A DNA stretch of 53,353 nucleotides from an uncultured Halieaceae bacterium (GTDB lineage Bacteria; Pseudomonadota; Gammaproteobacteria; Pseudomonadales; Halieaceae), in assembly GCA_938074045.1 (NCBI GenBank), contig CALJGI010000041.1, positions 1-53,353 on the forward strand. The letters run 5' to 3'. The position numbers and the translations under genes are program-made. The stretch's first letter is position 1. Each line of letters starts with the position of its first letter. Under the pieces are notes generated by a model that was given only the letters and a program-made list of their open reading frames with translations, made no database searches and had not been told where the DNA came from. Shown one piece after another: positions 30,512 to 39,608 of the stretch.

Positions 30512-32488
30512 TTGGATAGTCAGTGGAATGAAGAGGATGCGGGGCAATGCAATGGAGATGACCTGGCTCTGAGGGTATATACATCCCGGCTGTTGGGAGC
30601 GGACGCCCGCCTTGTTATGCACGGAGGAGGCAACACCTCAGTTAAGGTGCATGGCCGCGATTTCTTTGGCCGAGAGCTGGACCTGCTGTACGTAAAGGGA
30701 AGTGGTTGGGACCTTGCCACCATTGAAAAACCTGGATTTCCGGCATTGCGTTTGGAAGAAACCTGCATGCTGGCGGAACTTGAACGCCTGTCTGACGTCG
30801 ATATGACGAGAGAGCTGCGGGCACTGATGGTAGACCCGGGTGCCCCTGCACCTTCCGTCGAAGCTATACTCCACGCCGTTATTCCGCACCGGTTTGTCGA
30901 TCATACCCATGCCGACGCAGTGGTCACCCTGACCAACAACCCACAGGGGGATGCGATTATCGCGGAGCTGTATCCAGACTGTCTGATATTGCCCTATGTC
31001 ATGCCCGGGTTTGTTTTAGCGAAGCAAGTGTGGGTGGCGCTGCAGGAAGAAGGGTTGCAGTCTTACAAAGGAATCATTCTGGCTCATCACGGTGTGTTCA
31101 CCTTTGCCGATGATGCCCGCACGGCGTATGAAAATATGATAGAGCTGGTCACCCGGGCGGAAGCCTACATCAGCGAACGTTATGCTCCTGCGCGTGATCG
31201 AGCGGCCAGTGCAGTGGATTTGTTGGCTCTGGCGAGAATACGACGTGCGGTCAGCGAGCAACGTGGAGAGGCGCAACTGGCTGTGCTCGATGATTCCAGT
31301 GACGCTGTTGCCTTCGCTGCTCGCCCGGATGTTGCTGAGATAGCGACCAGAGGACCGATCACACCAGATCATGTAATTCGTACCAAGCGGATTCCCCTGA
31401 TTGTCGAAGGAGAACCGGATTCATCTGTTTCAGCGGTGGCTCAATTTGCCCGGGACTATGAAGCCTACTTTGCTGAACACGCCACAGAGAATCTCACCAT
31501 GCTCGATACAGCGCCGCGCATTGCCATCTGGCGTGACCACGGTAGCATTGCCATTAGCAGTACCCTGAAGGATTGCCGTGTGGTAAGCGATATTGCCCGT
31601 CACACACGCGCTGCTATTCAAGCGGGGGAAGCTTTGGGCGGTTGGGATACCCTGTCCGCAGGTGAGATTTTTGAACTGGAATACTGGTCTCTGGAACAGG
31701 CGAAGCTTAAAAAGGGTAGTGGGGAAACGCCTGCACACCTCGGTAAAATTGCCCTCGTGAGTGGCGCAGCCAGTGGTATTGGTTATCAAACCTGTCGAGA
31801 GTTGGCGGCCGCTGGCGCCGTGGTGGTCGGGCTGGATGTAGATGCCAGTGTTGTGGTCAGCCTGGCAGACCTCGGCGGTGTGGGGATCGAATGTGACGTG
31901 CTGGACGATGCTGCTGTGATCGCAGCGGTCAACAGCACCGTAAAACAGTTTGGGGGTCTCGATATTCTGGTCTGTAACGCTGGTGTGTTTTTGGGCCAGG
32001 GATCGGTGGAAGAAATGAATATTGCTGACTGGGAGCGAGTGATTGCAATCAATTTGACAGCTACCCAGCGGCTGATGTCCGTCGCGATTCCCTTTCTCAG
32101 ATTGGGTGTCAGCCCGGCTATTGTAGTTGTCGGTTCTCGCAATGTGTCAGCCCCTGGACCAGGTGCTTCGGCCTACTCAGTGAGTAAGGCTGGCCTGACG
32201 CAACTCGCGCGGGTGGCGGCATTGGAACTGGCACCTGAGGGTGTGAGAGTGAATGTTATTCATCCGGACGCGGTTTTCGATACTGGGCTGTGGACCGGGG
32301 AAGTCCTAGCCAGTTCAGCGCAACGTTATGGCGTGAGTGTAGAGAATTACAAGACGCGTAATCTCCTGGGTACTGAGATCCGGGCAGTTGATGTGGCCAG
32401 GATGATAGCGGCCGTTGCCAGCGACCTGTTTGCGGCGACTACCGGGGCTCAGGTTCCGGTAGACGGCGGTAATGACCGGGTGATTTGA
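30512..32488 (+). CDS. Bifunctional class II aldolase / short-chain dehydrogenase
   Basis: About 658 residues in two domains. Residues 20-400: class II aldolase-like, with MHGGGNTSVK, the zinc motif DHTHADAVV (about 132-140), YVMPGFVLAK and LAHHGVFTF. Residues 412-658: SDR with GAASGIGYQ (420-428), NAGVF, YSVSKAGL and a C-terminal PVDGGND. Fusions of this build (RhaD/RhaE-like) cleave a sugar phosphate-like substrate and oxidise the resulting aldehyde. The TTG at 30512 has AGGAG five bases before it; a GTG at 30506 overlaps that site. It overlaps no neighbour, and the NYN gene converges after one base. Confidence 0.92.
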   Translation: MDSQWNEEDAGQCNGDDLALRVYTSRLLGADARLVMHGGGNTSVKVHGRDFFGRELDLLYVKGSGWDLATIEKPGFPALRLEETCMLAELERLSDVDMTRELRALMVDPGAPAPSVEAILHAVIPHRFVDHTHADAVVTLTNNPQGDAIIAELYPDCLILPYVMPGFVLAKQVWVALQEEGLQSYKGIILAHHGVFTFADDARTAYENMIELVTRAEAYISERYAPARDRAASAVDLLALARIRRAVSEQRGEAQLAVLDDSSDAVAFAARPDVAEIATRGPITPDHVIRTKRIPLIVEGEPDSSVSAVAQFARDYEAYFAEHATENLTMLDTAPRIAIWRDHGSIAISSTLKDCRVVSDIARHTRAAIQAGEALGGWDTLSAGEIFELEYWSLEQAKLKKGSGETPAHLGKIALVSGAASGIGYQTCRELAAAGAVVVGLDVDASVVVSLADLGGVGIECDVLDDAAVIAAVNSTVKQFGGLDILVCNAGVFLGQGSVEEMNIADWERVIAINLTATQRLMSVAIPFLRLGVSPAIVVVGSRNVSAPGPGASAYSVSKAGLTQLARVAALELAPEGVRVNVIHPDAVFDTGLWTGEVLASSAQRYGVSVENYKTRNLLGTEIRAVDVARMIAAVASDLFAATTGAQVPVDGGNDRVI

Positions 32489-32489
32489 C

Positions 32490-33356
32490 TCACTTTCCGG
32501 GATTCAGCTTAGTAATGACGTAGCCGCCGGAACGCTCATCCAGATCCAATTTCAACAAGCCTCGCTGCTCCGCTTCCTCCAGTAATTCTCCAAAGGAGCG
32601 GACGCCGTAGAATCTCTCGTTAAACCCCGGGCGCCGCCGTTTCAAGGCTTGCTTTATCATTGAGCCCCACAGCTTTTGGCCGTGCCCGTGATCCGCGTAC
32701 AGTGCCTCGGCGGTCGCCATGATCAGTCCAACAGCCTCATCCAGTGGGCTGTCTTCACTGGGTTCAGCCTTTTTGGCAGTAGATTTCTCCTTGGGGGAAT
32801 TCTCGGTCTTGGCGGTGGCCGCTTTGCTCGGTGTCTTTTTGGTGCTCCGCTTTCCGCTGCGCTTGTTCTGTAACTGCGCTTCCCGGACCAGGTCATCGTA
32901 GTAGATAAACTCATCGCAGCTGTTGGTGAGCAAATCGGAGGTCGAATTCTTTACGCCGACGCCGATAACCATTTTCGCGTTTTCACGCAATTTACTGCTC
33001 AACGGCGAGAAATCCGAGTCACCGCTGATGATCACAAAGGTATCAATGTGCTCCTTGGTATAGCACAGGTCGAGCGCATCAACCACCATGCGTATATCCG
33101 CGGAGTTCTTTCCTGATTGCCGTGTATGCGGGATCTCAATCATCTCGAAGGATGCATCGTGCATGATAGATTTGAATTCTTTGTAGCGGTCCCAGTCGCA
33201 GTAGGCTTTTTTTACCACGATACTGCCTTTAAGCAGCAGTCGCTCCAGTATCAGCTGGATATCAAACCGGGGAAATTTTGTGTCCCGTACACCGAGAGCA
33301 ACATTTTCAAAGTCACAGAACAGTGCCAGATTTAGCTTGTCATCGTCATTAGTCAT
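32490..33356 (-). CDS. NYN-domain (LabA-like) protein with C-terminal OST-HTH/LOTUS-like domain
   Basis: A 288-residue protein. The N-terminal NYN/PIN-like nuclease fold has FCDFENVALG (Asp15, Asn18) and FVIISGDSDFSPLSSKLREN, giving the acidic metal site of this family. A Lys/Thr/Ala-rich linker (about 170-205) leads to a LOTUS-like domain (LWGSMIKQALKRRRPGFNER...YGVRSFGELLEEAEQRGLL). Such proteins are proposed RNases or RNA-binding regulators. The gene is alone and faces the aldolase-SDR gene. Domain calls are by motif; activity is inferred. Confidence 0.88.
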   Translation of the reverse strand: MTNDDDKLNLALFCDFENVALGVRDTKFPRFDIQLILERLLLKGSIVVKKAYCDWDRYKEFKSIMHDASFEMIEIPHTRQSGKNSADIRMVVDALDLCYTKEHIDTFVIISGDSDFSPLSSKLRENAKMVIGVGVKNSTSDLLTNSCDEFIYYDDLVREAQLQNKRSGKRSTKKTPSKAATAKTENSPKEKSTAKKAEPSEDSPLDEAVGLIMATAEALYADHGHGQKLWGSMIKQALKRRRPGFNERFYGVRSFGELLEEAEQRGLLKLDLDERSGGYVITKLNPGK

Positions 33357-33542
33357 GAAGAAAATCCATAGTCAGCATATTCTAACCATAGTGTGTTGTG
33401 ACCGGGATGGAAAGCACTCGATAGAGCGGGGAGTAATTTTGACAGGTGCTTAGTCCTCCGTGTATACATGGCCTGACGAGAATAGAGCTGAATGAGATAG
33501 CTCATGGCGGGCTGTTAGTAACCAGACATTAATTTCCCTCGG

Positions 33543-33959
33543 ATGGTGGTAAGTATGGTCAACAAAATTTTTCTTGGTATTCAGGGCCTGATGCTGTCGG
33601 GCTATGGTCTTTATTGCTTGATTAGCCCTGGTATGTTGGCAACCGCGGCGGGTGTTCAAGCCACAAGTGTTACGGGAACCATTGAACTGCAATCCATGTA
33701 TGGCGGGTTGCAAACGGCTGTGGGAGTGATGTGCACGTTGGCACTGTTCCGGAGGTCACTGCAGGAAAGCGCCATGACCGCGCTGCTCTTTGTCTTTGCC
33801 GGGCTCGCGGTAACCCGGGTGACGCTGGGGTTATCACAGGGAGATTTTTCGGATTACACCGTGTTTGCGATGATCTACGAGTGCTTGACTGTCGCCTTTC
33901 TCCTTTGGCGCTTTATGTCCTCCAGCTCAGAGATTGAAGCTTCCGCTGGCGGTGCCTGA
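33543..33959 (+). CDS. Four-helix membrane protein (DUF4345-like)
   Basis: A 138-residue (or 134, from ATG 33555) integral membrane protein with four hydrophobic segments. GLMLSGYGLYCLISPGMLA and ELQSMYGGLQTAVGVMCTLA resemble the DUF4345 family; a second member lies at 46368-46724 with the same LxxPxxM...EIRxxxGG layout. It overlaps the start of the ammonia-lyase gene. Function is unknown. It opens the plus-strand catabolic series. Confidence 0.75.
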   Translation: MVVSMVNKIFLGIQGLMLSGYGLYCLISPGMLATAAGVQATSVTGTIELQSMYGGLQTAVGVMCTLALFRRSLQESAMTALLFVFAGLAVTRVTLGLSQGDFSDYTVFAMIYECLTVAFLLWRFMSSSSEIEASAGGA

Positions 33960-34899
33960 GTTGTCGCCTACGCTGGACGACGTTTACGCCGCCGCTGAGC
34001 GTATCGGGCCCTACATTCACCGCACCCCGGTCTTTACCAGCGCCGCTATTGATGAATTGGTCGGCGCTCACGTCATTTTCAAGTGTGAAAACTTGCAGAA
34101 GATTGGTGCTTTCAAGATTCGCGGTGCCAGCAATGCTGTGCTGAGTCTGTCTGAATATGCGGTTCAGTCGGGCGTGGCGACACATTCATCCGGCAATCAT
34201 GCTGCCGCCCTGGCCCAGGCAGCTCGTTGGCGGGGTATCAAAGCCACGGTAGTAATGCCCGAGAACGCGCCGGCTGTGAAAGTAGCTGCTGTGCGTGGCT
34301 ATGGCGCCCGGGTTGAACTTTGCAAACCAACGTTGCAGGCCAGGGAATCAACACTTGCAAGCATCGTCTCTGAGACTAATGCCTCGGTGGTGCATCCCTA
34401 TAATGATGTGAGGGTGATTGCAGGCCAGGGCACGGTTGCACTTGAGATGCTGGAGCAGGCGACGCTGGATGCCATTATCGTGCCAGTTGGCGGAGGTGGT
34501 CTTCTCAGCGGTATTGCATTGACCACTAAGCCGCTAAAGAGCGGTACACTGGTTTATGGGGCGGAACCCGAAAATGTGGATGATGCATACCGGTCTCTGC
34601 AGTCGGGTAAGCTGATGCCGGCCCCGAATGCCACATCTATAGCTGATGGTTTGTTGACCGCATTGGGGGACATCACCTTTCCCATCATCAGGCGAGATGT
34701 AGCGGGAATAATGACGGTGTCGGAAGTTGATATCATCGCTGCAATGCGACTGATTTGGGAGCGCTTGAAGCTGCTGGTGGAGCCATCAGCGGCGGTCCCC
34801 CTGGCAGCATTGATGGTCAATAGCGCACAATTTGCTGGTAAGCAGGTAGGGATCGTATTGTCTGGTGGCAATGTGGACTTGGATAATCTGCCCTGGTAG
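33952..34899 (+). CDS. PLP-dependent threonine/serine ammonia-lyase-like enzyme
   Basis: About 315 residues of a fold-type II PLP enzyme. The Schiff-base Lys is in KIGAFKIRGASNA, phosphate binding is GGGGLLSG, and SSGNHAAALAQAAR contacts the substrate. The absence of an ACT-like regulatory domain makes it a catabolic rather than biosynthetic threonine dehydratase, close to serine racemase or 3-hydroxyaspartate ammonia-lyase. GTG at 33952 overlaps the previous gene by eight bases; TTG at 33934 is an alternative. Neither has a clear ribosome-binding site, so coupling to the upstream gene is likely. Confidence 0.9.
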   Translation: MPELSPTLDDVYAAAERIGPYIHRTPVFTSAAIDELVGAHVIFKCENLQKIGAFKIRGASNAVLSLSEYAVQSGVATHSSGNHAAALAQAARWRGIKATVVMPENAPAVKVAAVRGYGARVELCKPTLQARESTLASIVSETNASVVHPYNDVRVIAGQGTVALEMLEQATLDAIIVPVGGGGLLSGIALTTKPLKSGTLVYGAEPENVDDAYRSLQSGKLMPAPNATSIADGLLTALGDITFPIIRRDVAGIMTVSEVDIIAAMRLIWERLKLLVEPSAAVPLAALMVNSAQFAGKQVGIVLSGGNVDLDNLPW

Positions 34900-35133
34900 T
34901 TCTCGTCAGTTGGCGCGTGACTATTATCATGTTTCACAGTTATCAGACTTGTCCCCCATCGGTTCGATAGTCTCGAAACCGCCGGACGACAGGCGGATTA
35001 GTCTGACAATTTATGCAGTTGGCGACCTCTGGTCTACACTCAGGCCTGGGGCGTTGTCACTGGACAACAGCAGCAGCTAATCTGCACCTATCTATCTACA
35101 AACGCATGCCGTATTGCGCGGCGGGAAATTTCT

Positions 35134-36612
35134 ATGACTGACAAAGCATCGCCGGTAAAGCCTCGTCATGTTGATACCGTTGAGAATTGGGATTTTGAAA
35201 CCGATGTAGTTGTGGTGGGATTCGGCGGCGCCGGAGCCTGTTCTGCGATCGAAGCGGCGGACGCAGGAGCCTCGGTGATGATTTTTGAATCCGCCAGCAC
35301 GAGCGGCGGTTCTACGGCGTTATCCAGTGCCGAAATCTACATGGGTGGCAGCGGCGGAACTCGGGTGCAGAGAGCCTGTGGATACGAGGATAAAACGGAA
35401 GATATGTTCAACTTCCTGATGATGTGCGGCGGCCCCCAGGCAGATGAGCAGAAAATTCGTGCCTATTGTGAAGACAGCGTGAGTCACTTTGACTGGATGG
35501 TTGCAATGGGCGTTCCCTTCAAGGATAGCGAGTACAAGGAGAGGGCGATCATGGCGATGACTGATGATTGCCTACTCTATACCGGCAGTGAAAAGGCTTG
35601 GCCTTTCAGAGATCATGCCAAGCCTTGCCCCCGTGGTCATAACCTGAAGGTGGAGGGTGACAACGGCGGACCGCTGTTTATGAAAATCATGACTGAGCAG
35701 GTACAACAGCGAAACATTGAGATACATTATGAGAGTCGCGCACTAACCCTTGTGGTTGATGGTGACGGTGCGGTTGTCGGCCTTGTTGTGCGTATTGATG
35801 GGACGGAAAGAACGGTGAGCGCCCGCCGCGGTGTGGTGCTCTGTGCCGGCGGTTTCGTTATGAATGAAGATATGTTGAAGCGCTATGCGCCCTTTTTGCT
35901 GCAGGGTAATGCTCCAACTGGAAACCCAGGTGATACGGGGACTGGCATTTTGATGGGTATGGGTGCTGGCGCCGCGGCCATCAATATGCATGAGGGTTTT
36001 ATCAGCTTGCCGTACTACCCACCCGCCTCCTTGACTCGTGGCATTCTGGTGAACAGTAATGGACAGCGATACATCAATGAGGACTGCTATCACGGCAGGG
36101 TGGGGTCCTATACCCTGCGTCAACCTGGAGACCGTATCTATCTGATCTTTGCCGCGAAGGATTTCGAATCCTATCAAAAATTCAGTTACCTCAATGCCGA
36201 TATTGCGGGCACAGGGGAGACCATAGAAGAACTTGAGGCGGAACTGAACTTGCCGCTTGGTAGCCTCGTGGAAACGGTCAATTCCTACAATCGTCACGCG
36301 GCTGATGGCAAGGATCCACAGTTTCACAAGTCTGTGGAGTGGTTGGCGCCCATTGAAGCCCCCTTTGCCGCGCTTGATTGTACGGTGGGTCGTGGGGCGT
36401 TTTATCCTATGTTTACCCTGGGGGGGCTAGATACCCGGGTGACGGGAGAGGTATTGACACCCACTGGAGAAGCAATCAAAGGCCTGTACGCGGCGGGCCG
36501 AACAACAGCAGGTGTTCCACGGCGTGGAGAAGGCTATTGCAGTGGTATGTCCGTAGGTGATGTCACGTATTTTGGTCGACGTGCAGGTATGGCAGCTGCT
36601 GCAAACAAGTGA
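35134..36612 (+). CDS. FAD-dependent dehydrogenase, fumarate reductase/KstD-like flavoprotein
   Basis: A 492-residue flavoprotein: VVVVGFGGAGACSAIEAADA (25-44) and FESASTSGGSTALSSAEIYM bind FAD. The cap-domain region has RGILVNSNGQRYINEDCYHG and the C-terminus KGLYAAGRTTAGVPRRGEGY with CSGMSVGDVTYFGR. This build is shared by fumarate reductase flavoproteins, 3-ketosteroid delta1-dehydrogenases and delta4-reductases. There is no signal peptide or haem site. In a cluster with acyl-CoA and SDR enzymes, a ketosteroid-type or other cyclic enone substrate is plausible but unproven. An SDR and a hydroxyacyl-CoA dehydrogenase follow with short gaps. Confidence 0.9.
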   Translation: MTDKASPVKPRHVDTVENWDFETDVVVVGFGGAGACSAIEAADAGASVMIFESASTSGGSTALSSAEIYMGGSGGTRVQRACGYEDKTEDMFNFLMMCGGPQADEQKIRAYCEDSVSHFDWMVAMGVPFKDSEYKERAIMAMTDDCLLYTGSEKAWPFRDHAKPCPRGHNLKVEGDNGGPLFMKIMTEQVQQRNIEIHYESRALTLVVDGDGAVVGLVVRIDGTERTVSARRGVVLCAGGFVMNEDMLKRYAPFLLQGNAPTGNPGDTGTGILMGMGAGAAAINMHEGFISLPYYPPASLTRGILVNSNGQRYINEDCYHGRVGSYTLRQPGDRIYLIFAAKDFESYQKFSYLNADIAGTGETIEELEAELNLPLGSLVETVNSYNRHAADGKDPQFHKSVEWLAPIEAPFAALDCTVGRGAFYPMFTLGGLDTRVTGEVLTPTGEAIKGLYAAGRTTAGVPRRGEGYCSGMSVGDVTYFGRRAGMAAAANK

Positions 36613-36666
36613 GCGCCAGAATTCAGTCAGTACAATTAACAGGTTTTTAACAGGAGAGAACAAAGC

Positions 36667-37542
36667 ATGGATAATTTTAGTGGCAAAATCGCCGTCGTTA
36701 CCGGTGGTGCAAGCGGTATAGGTCGTTCCCTGGTGCGAGAGTTACTGTCGGCTGGTGCGCGCGTTGTCGTCGGTGACGTTGAGCAGTCGGCACTGGATCG
36801 CTTGTTGGAGGAATGTTCCGGTATGGGTGAACTGTCCGGGGAGGTTGTTGATGTGTCCAGTGCTGAATCCGTTGATAGCTTCGCCGAACTGGTATTTTCC
36901 CTTCACGGGGCCTGTCACCTCTTGTTTAACAACGCCGGCGTGGCAGCTCCTTCCGCCAATGTATGGGAAACCACGCCCAACGATTGGGCCTGGGTCCACG
37001 GCGTAAACGTGATGGGTGTGGTATACGGTATTCAGGCTTTTGTGCCACGGATGATAGCCTCGGGTGAAGAGGGGCACGTAATCAACACCTCATCGGGTGA
37101 CGGCGGTGTGTCGCCGCTGCCTTATCAATCTGTATACGCTTCCAGCAAGGCGGCGGTCAGTTGCATAACCGAGTGCCTTGCGGCGCAGCTGCAAACCGAA
37201 GGAACAGCGCTGGGCGCGTCGATTTTCTATCCCTCTGGTGGCATGCTGGATACGGGAATATGGACGACGGATCGCAATCGACCCGAGCATCTGAGTCGGG
37301 AAAAGCCTGGGACCCCGGCACCTAAAATTGAAGAATTCAAGGCGGCGGCGGAAGCGGCCGGTATGGAGCTCCATTTTCAGGATTTGGATGAGCTGGCGCG
37401 TTTTTGCCTCGACGGCGTTCGCGACCGACGCTTTGTGATTATGATTGGCATCGGCGAATCCGAGAAAGTGCTACAGGACCGCGCGCAGAGAATTGGGCGC
37501 TGTGAACTGCCGATTGATCTTGCCGCTGTGCCACAGATGTAG
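36667..37542 (+). CDS. Short-chain dehydrogenase/reductase
   Basis: A 291-residue classical SDR with GGASGIGRS (cofactor), NNAGVA, the catalytic YASSK and GDVEQSA at the end of strand 2, where Asp points to NAD(H). AGGAGAG sits before the ATG. The longer-than-usual C-terminus (after [12 protein letters not shown]) may form a lid. It lies between the KstD-like and hydroxyacyl-CoA dehydrogenase genes with gaps of 54 and 33 bases, so it is likely a pathway alcohol dehydrogenase. Confidence 0.9.
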   Translation: MDNFSGKIAVVTGGASGIGRSLVRELLSAGARVVVGDVEQSALDRLLEECSGMGELSGEVVDVSSAESVDSFAELVFSLHGACHLLFNNAGVAAPSANVWETTPNDWAWVHGVNVMGVVYGIQAFVPRMIASGEEGHVINTSSGDGGVSPLPYQSVYASSKAAVSCITECLAAQLQTEGTALGASIFYPSGGMLDTGIWTTDRNRPEHLSREKPGTPAPKIEEFKAAAEAAGMELHFQDLDELARFCLDGVRDRRFVIMIGIGESEKVLQDRAQRIGRCELPIDLAAVPQM

Positions 37543-37575
37543 TCCCAGTAGATCATCAGTAACCAGGAGAGAGCA

Positions 37576-38865
37576 ATGACAGATAGCGAATTGGCTTCAG
37601 CGGGTGTAAAACATCTGGCAGCTGCCGAGGCACGCTGTGGCGACATTGAGGGCATTGGTGCCGCTACCGCCACACTACCTGTTAACCGGGTCGGTGTCAT
37701 TGGTGCGGGCACCATGGGTGGCGGCATTTCGATGAATATGGCCAACGTTGGTATACCTGTCACTATTGTCGAAACGTCGCAGGAAGCGCTGGATAGAGGT
37801 CTGGGTGTGATACGCGGCAACTATGAGCGCACAGCCAGCAAAGGCCGCATCAGCGAGGCCGATGTGGAGGAGCGTTGTGGTCTGATTTCCGGAGCCCTGG
37901 ACATGATGGCGTTGGCTGACTGTGATCTGGTTATCGAAGCGGTGTTCGAGGAAATGGAAGTGAAAAAATCCATTTTCAAACGACTGGATGAAGTGGTGAA
38001 ACCCGGTGCCATACTAGCCTCCAATACCTCTGCTCTTGATATCAATGAAATAGCATCCGTTACGAATCGACCGGAGTGTGTTTTGGGTATGCACTTTTTC
38101 TCCCCCGCCAATGTGATGAAACTGCTTGAAGTGGTTCGGGGCGAGAAAACCGCACCTGAAGTCATAAAAACGGTCATGGAATTTGGTCGACGAATTAACA
38201 AGGTCGCCGTGTTGGTCGGTGTGTGTCACGGCTTTGTAGGTAACCGAATTCTGTTTCCACGACAGAAACAGGCACAGCAGCTGATAATGGAAGGTGCCTT
38301 GCCAGATCAAGTGGATCGGGTCCTGCGCGAATTTGGTATGCCGATGGGCCCTTTCCAGATGAGTGATCTCGCTGGCTTGGATCTCGGTTGGCGCCGTGGT
38401 CGTTCCCACGGCGAAACGCTGCAGGTCAGGCTATGTGAGTTGGATCGGCGAGGGCAAAAAACTGGAGCTGGATTCTACGATTATGATGAGAATCGGAAGC
38501 CACAGCCCTCATCTCTAGTGGAAGATTTGATTATTGAATACTCCGAACGCGCAGGCATTACTCGTCGCGAGATAAGTGATCAGGAAATTCTTGAGCGCTG
38601 CCTCTATCCGATGATCAACGAGGGTGCACAGATACTGGCTGAAGGGATGGCGCAGCGAGCCGGCGATATTGATGTTGTTTGGGTGTACGGGTATGGCTGG
38701 CCAGCAGATCGAGGCGGCCCCATGTATTACGCCGATTCCGTGGGTCTTGAAAGCGTGGTTGCGCGGCTGGAATATTATGCCCAGACGATAGATCCCGACT
38801 TCTTTACGCCAGCTCCCAAACTGGTTGAGATGTCAGAAAAGGCTCAAACTTTTTCCGCGGCGTAG
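37576..38865 (+). CDS. 3-hydroxyacyl-CoA dehydrogenase lacking the hydratase domain
   Basis: A 429-residue protein with the NAD-binding [20 protein letters not shown] (40-59), [21 protein letters not shown] and catalytic His in [17 protein letters not shown], then two C-terminal 3HCDH domains (FVGNRILFP...; [15 protein letters not shown]...[12 protein letters not shown]). The first 37 residues ([16 protein letters not shown]) match the linker that follows the enoyl-CoA hydratase domain in FadB/FadJ-type multifunctional enzymes. The gene therefore looks like a trimmed multifunctional protein keeping only the dehydrogenase half. AGGAGAG lies before the ATG. A separate hydratase at 48719-49498 could supply the missing step. 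The stop overlaps the end of the convergent YhhN gene by 22 bases. Confidence 0.93.
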   Translation: MTDSELASAGVKHLAAAEARCGDIEGIGAATATLPVNRVGVIGAGTMGGGISMNMANVGIPVTIVETSQEALDRGLGVIRGNYERTASKGRISEADVEERCGLISGALDMMALADCDLVIEAVFEEMEVKKSIFKRLDEVVKPGAILASNTSALDINEIASVTNRPECVLGMHFFSPANVMKLLEVVRGEKTAPEVIKTVMEFGRRINKVAVLVGVCHGFVGNRILFPRQKQAQQLIMEGALPDQVDRVLREFGMPMGPFQMSDLAGLDLGWRRGRSHGETLQVRLCELDRRGQKTGAGFYDYDENRKPQPSSLVEDLIIEYSERAGITRREISDQEILERCLYPMINEGAQILAEGMAQRAGDIDVVWVYGYGWPADRGGPMYYADSVGLESVVARLEYYAQTIDPDFFTPAPKLVEMSEKAQTFSAA

Positions 38866-39470
38866 TTGTTGCTGCGAGCATCCGTAGTCAGTAAATACTG
38901 CGCTGTGTAGTAGGTGAGCATAATCAGAAACGTGGCGGCGGGTATCTCAGCCACAAAGCGGTTGGCGGCGATCAGTGCGTCAGAGACTGTGAATATGACG
39001 GCGCCTACTGCTACCAACCACTGGTTGCCGCCGCACAGAATGGCAGCGACGGCCATCGCGGTGATGACTGAACCATAGACCAGTACTGGTACTCTCATTT
39101 CTCCGGTGTGGGGTAAAAGAAACCATGAAATGGCGACTGAGATAAGTACAGCCCCAATAGCCAGGGGGATGCCCGCTGGCCGTATTGGCCCGCTGGAGAT
39201 AAGCACAATGAGGTAGCTCAGTTGCGCCAGCAGGAATGCACTCAGGCCGTAGATAAACGCATTCCTCTCCATGGCTATATCTCCTGCTGCGGAGCAAAAC
39301 AGTGCCAACATAACAATCCGTCGGCGCCAGTCCCCACGGCTTTGGTGTACCATCCAGAAGAGTAGTGCGATGGGAATGATTTTGACGAGGAAATCTGCCG
39401 GGTATGGGCTTGCGATGGTACTGGCAATAAACATGGCTGAAGCCAATGCATAGAAAGGGAGTATGTTCAT
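38844..39470 (-). CDS. YhhN/TMEM86-family membrane protein
   Basis: About 208 residues with seven to eight hydrophobic segments. The family's conserved polar residues lie in CSAAGDIAM and [13 protein letters not shown]. Members include lysoplasmalogenases that hydrolyse vinyl-ether lysolipids. ATG at 39470 ([13 protein letters not shown]) is chosen over an upstream start at 39509. It is the only minus-strand gene inside the long plus-strand series, and its end overlaps the hydroxyacyl-CoA dehydrogenase gene tail to tail. Confidence 0.85.
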   Translation of the reverse strand: MNILPFYALASAMFIASTIASPYPADFLVKIIPIALLFWMVHQSRGDWRRRIVMLALFCSAAGDIAMERNAFIYGLSAFLLAQLSYLIVLISSGPIRPAGIPLAIGAVLISVAISWFLLPHTGEMRVPVLVYGSVITAMAVAAILCGGNQWLVAVGAVIFTVSDALIAANRFVAEIPAATFLIMLTYYTAQYLLTTDARSNNYAAEKV

Positions 39471-39608
39471 CGGCGCATGATAGAAACGCTGGCTCCCACA
39501 GGCAAGCACAAGTGACCTTGTCGCTGGTGATTGTTACAAACGCTTAATACTATGGCTGAACATGCTTAGGTATAGTGAGTCAGCAGTTAATATCGAGGTT
39601 TTAATATT

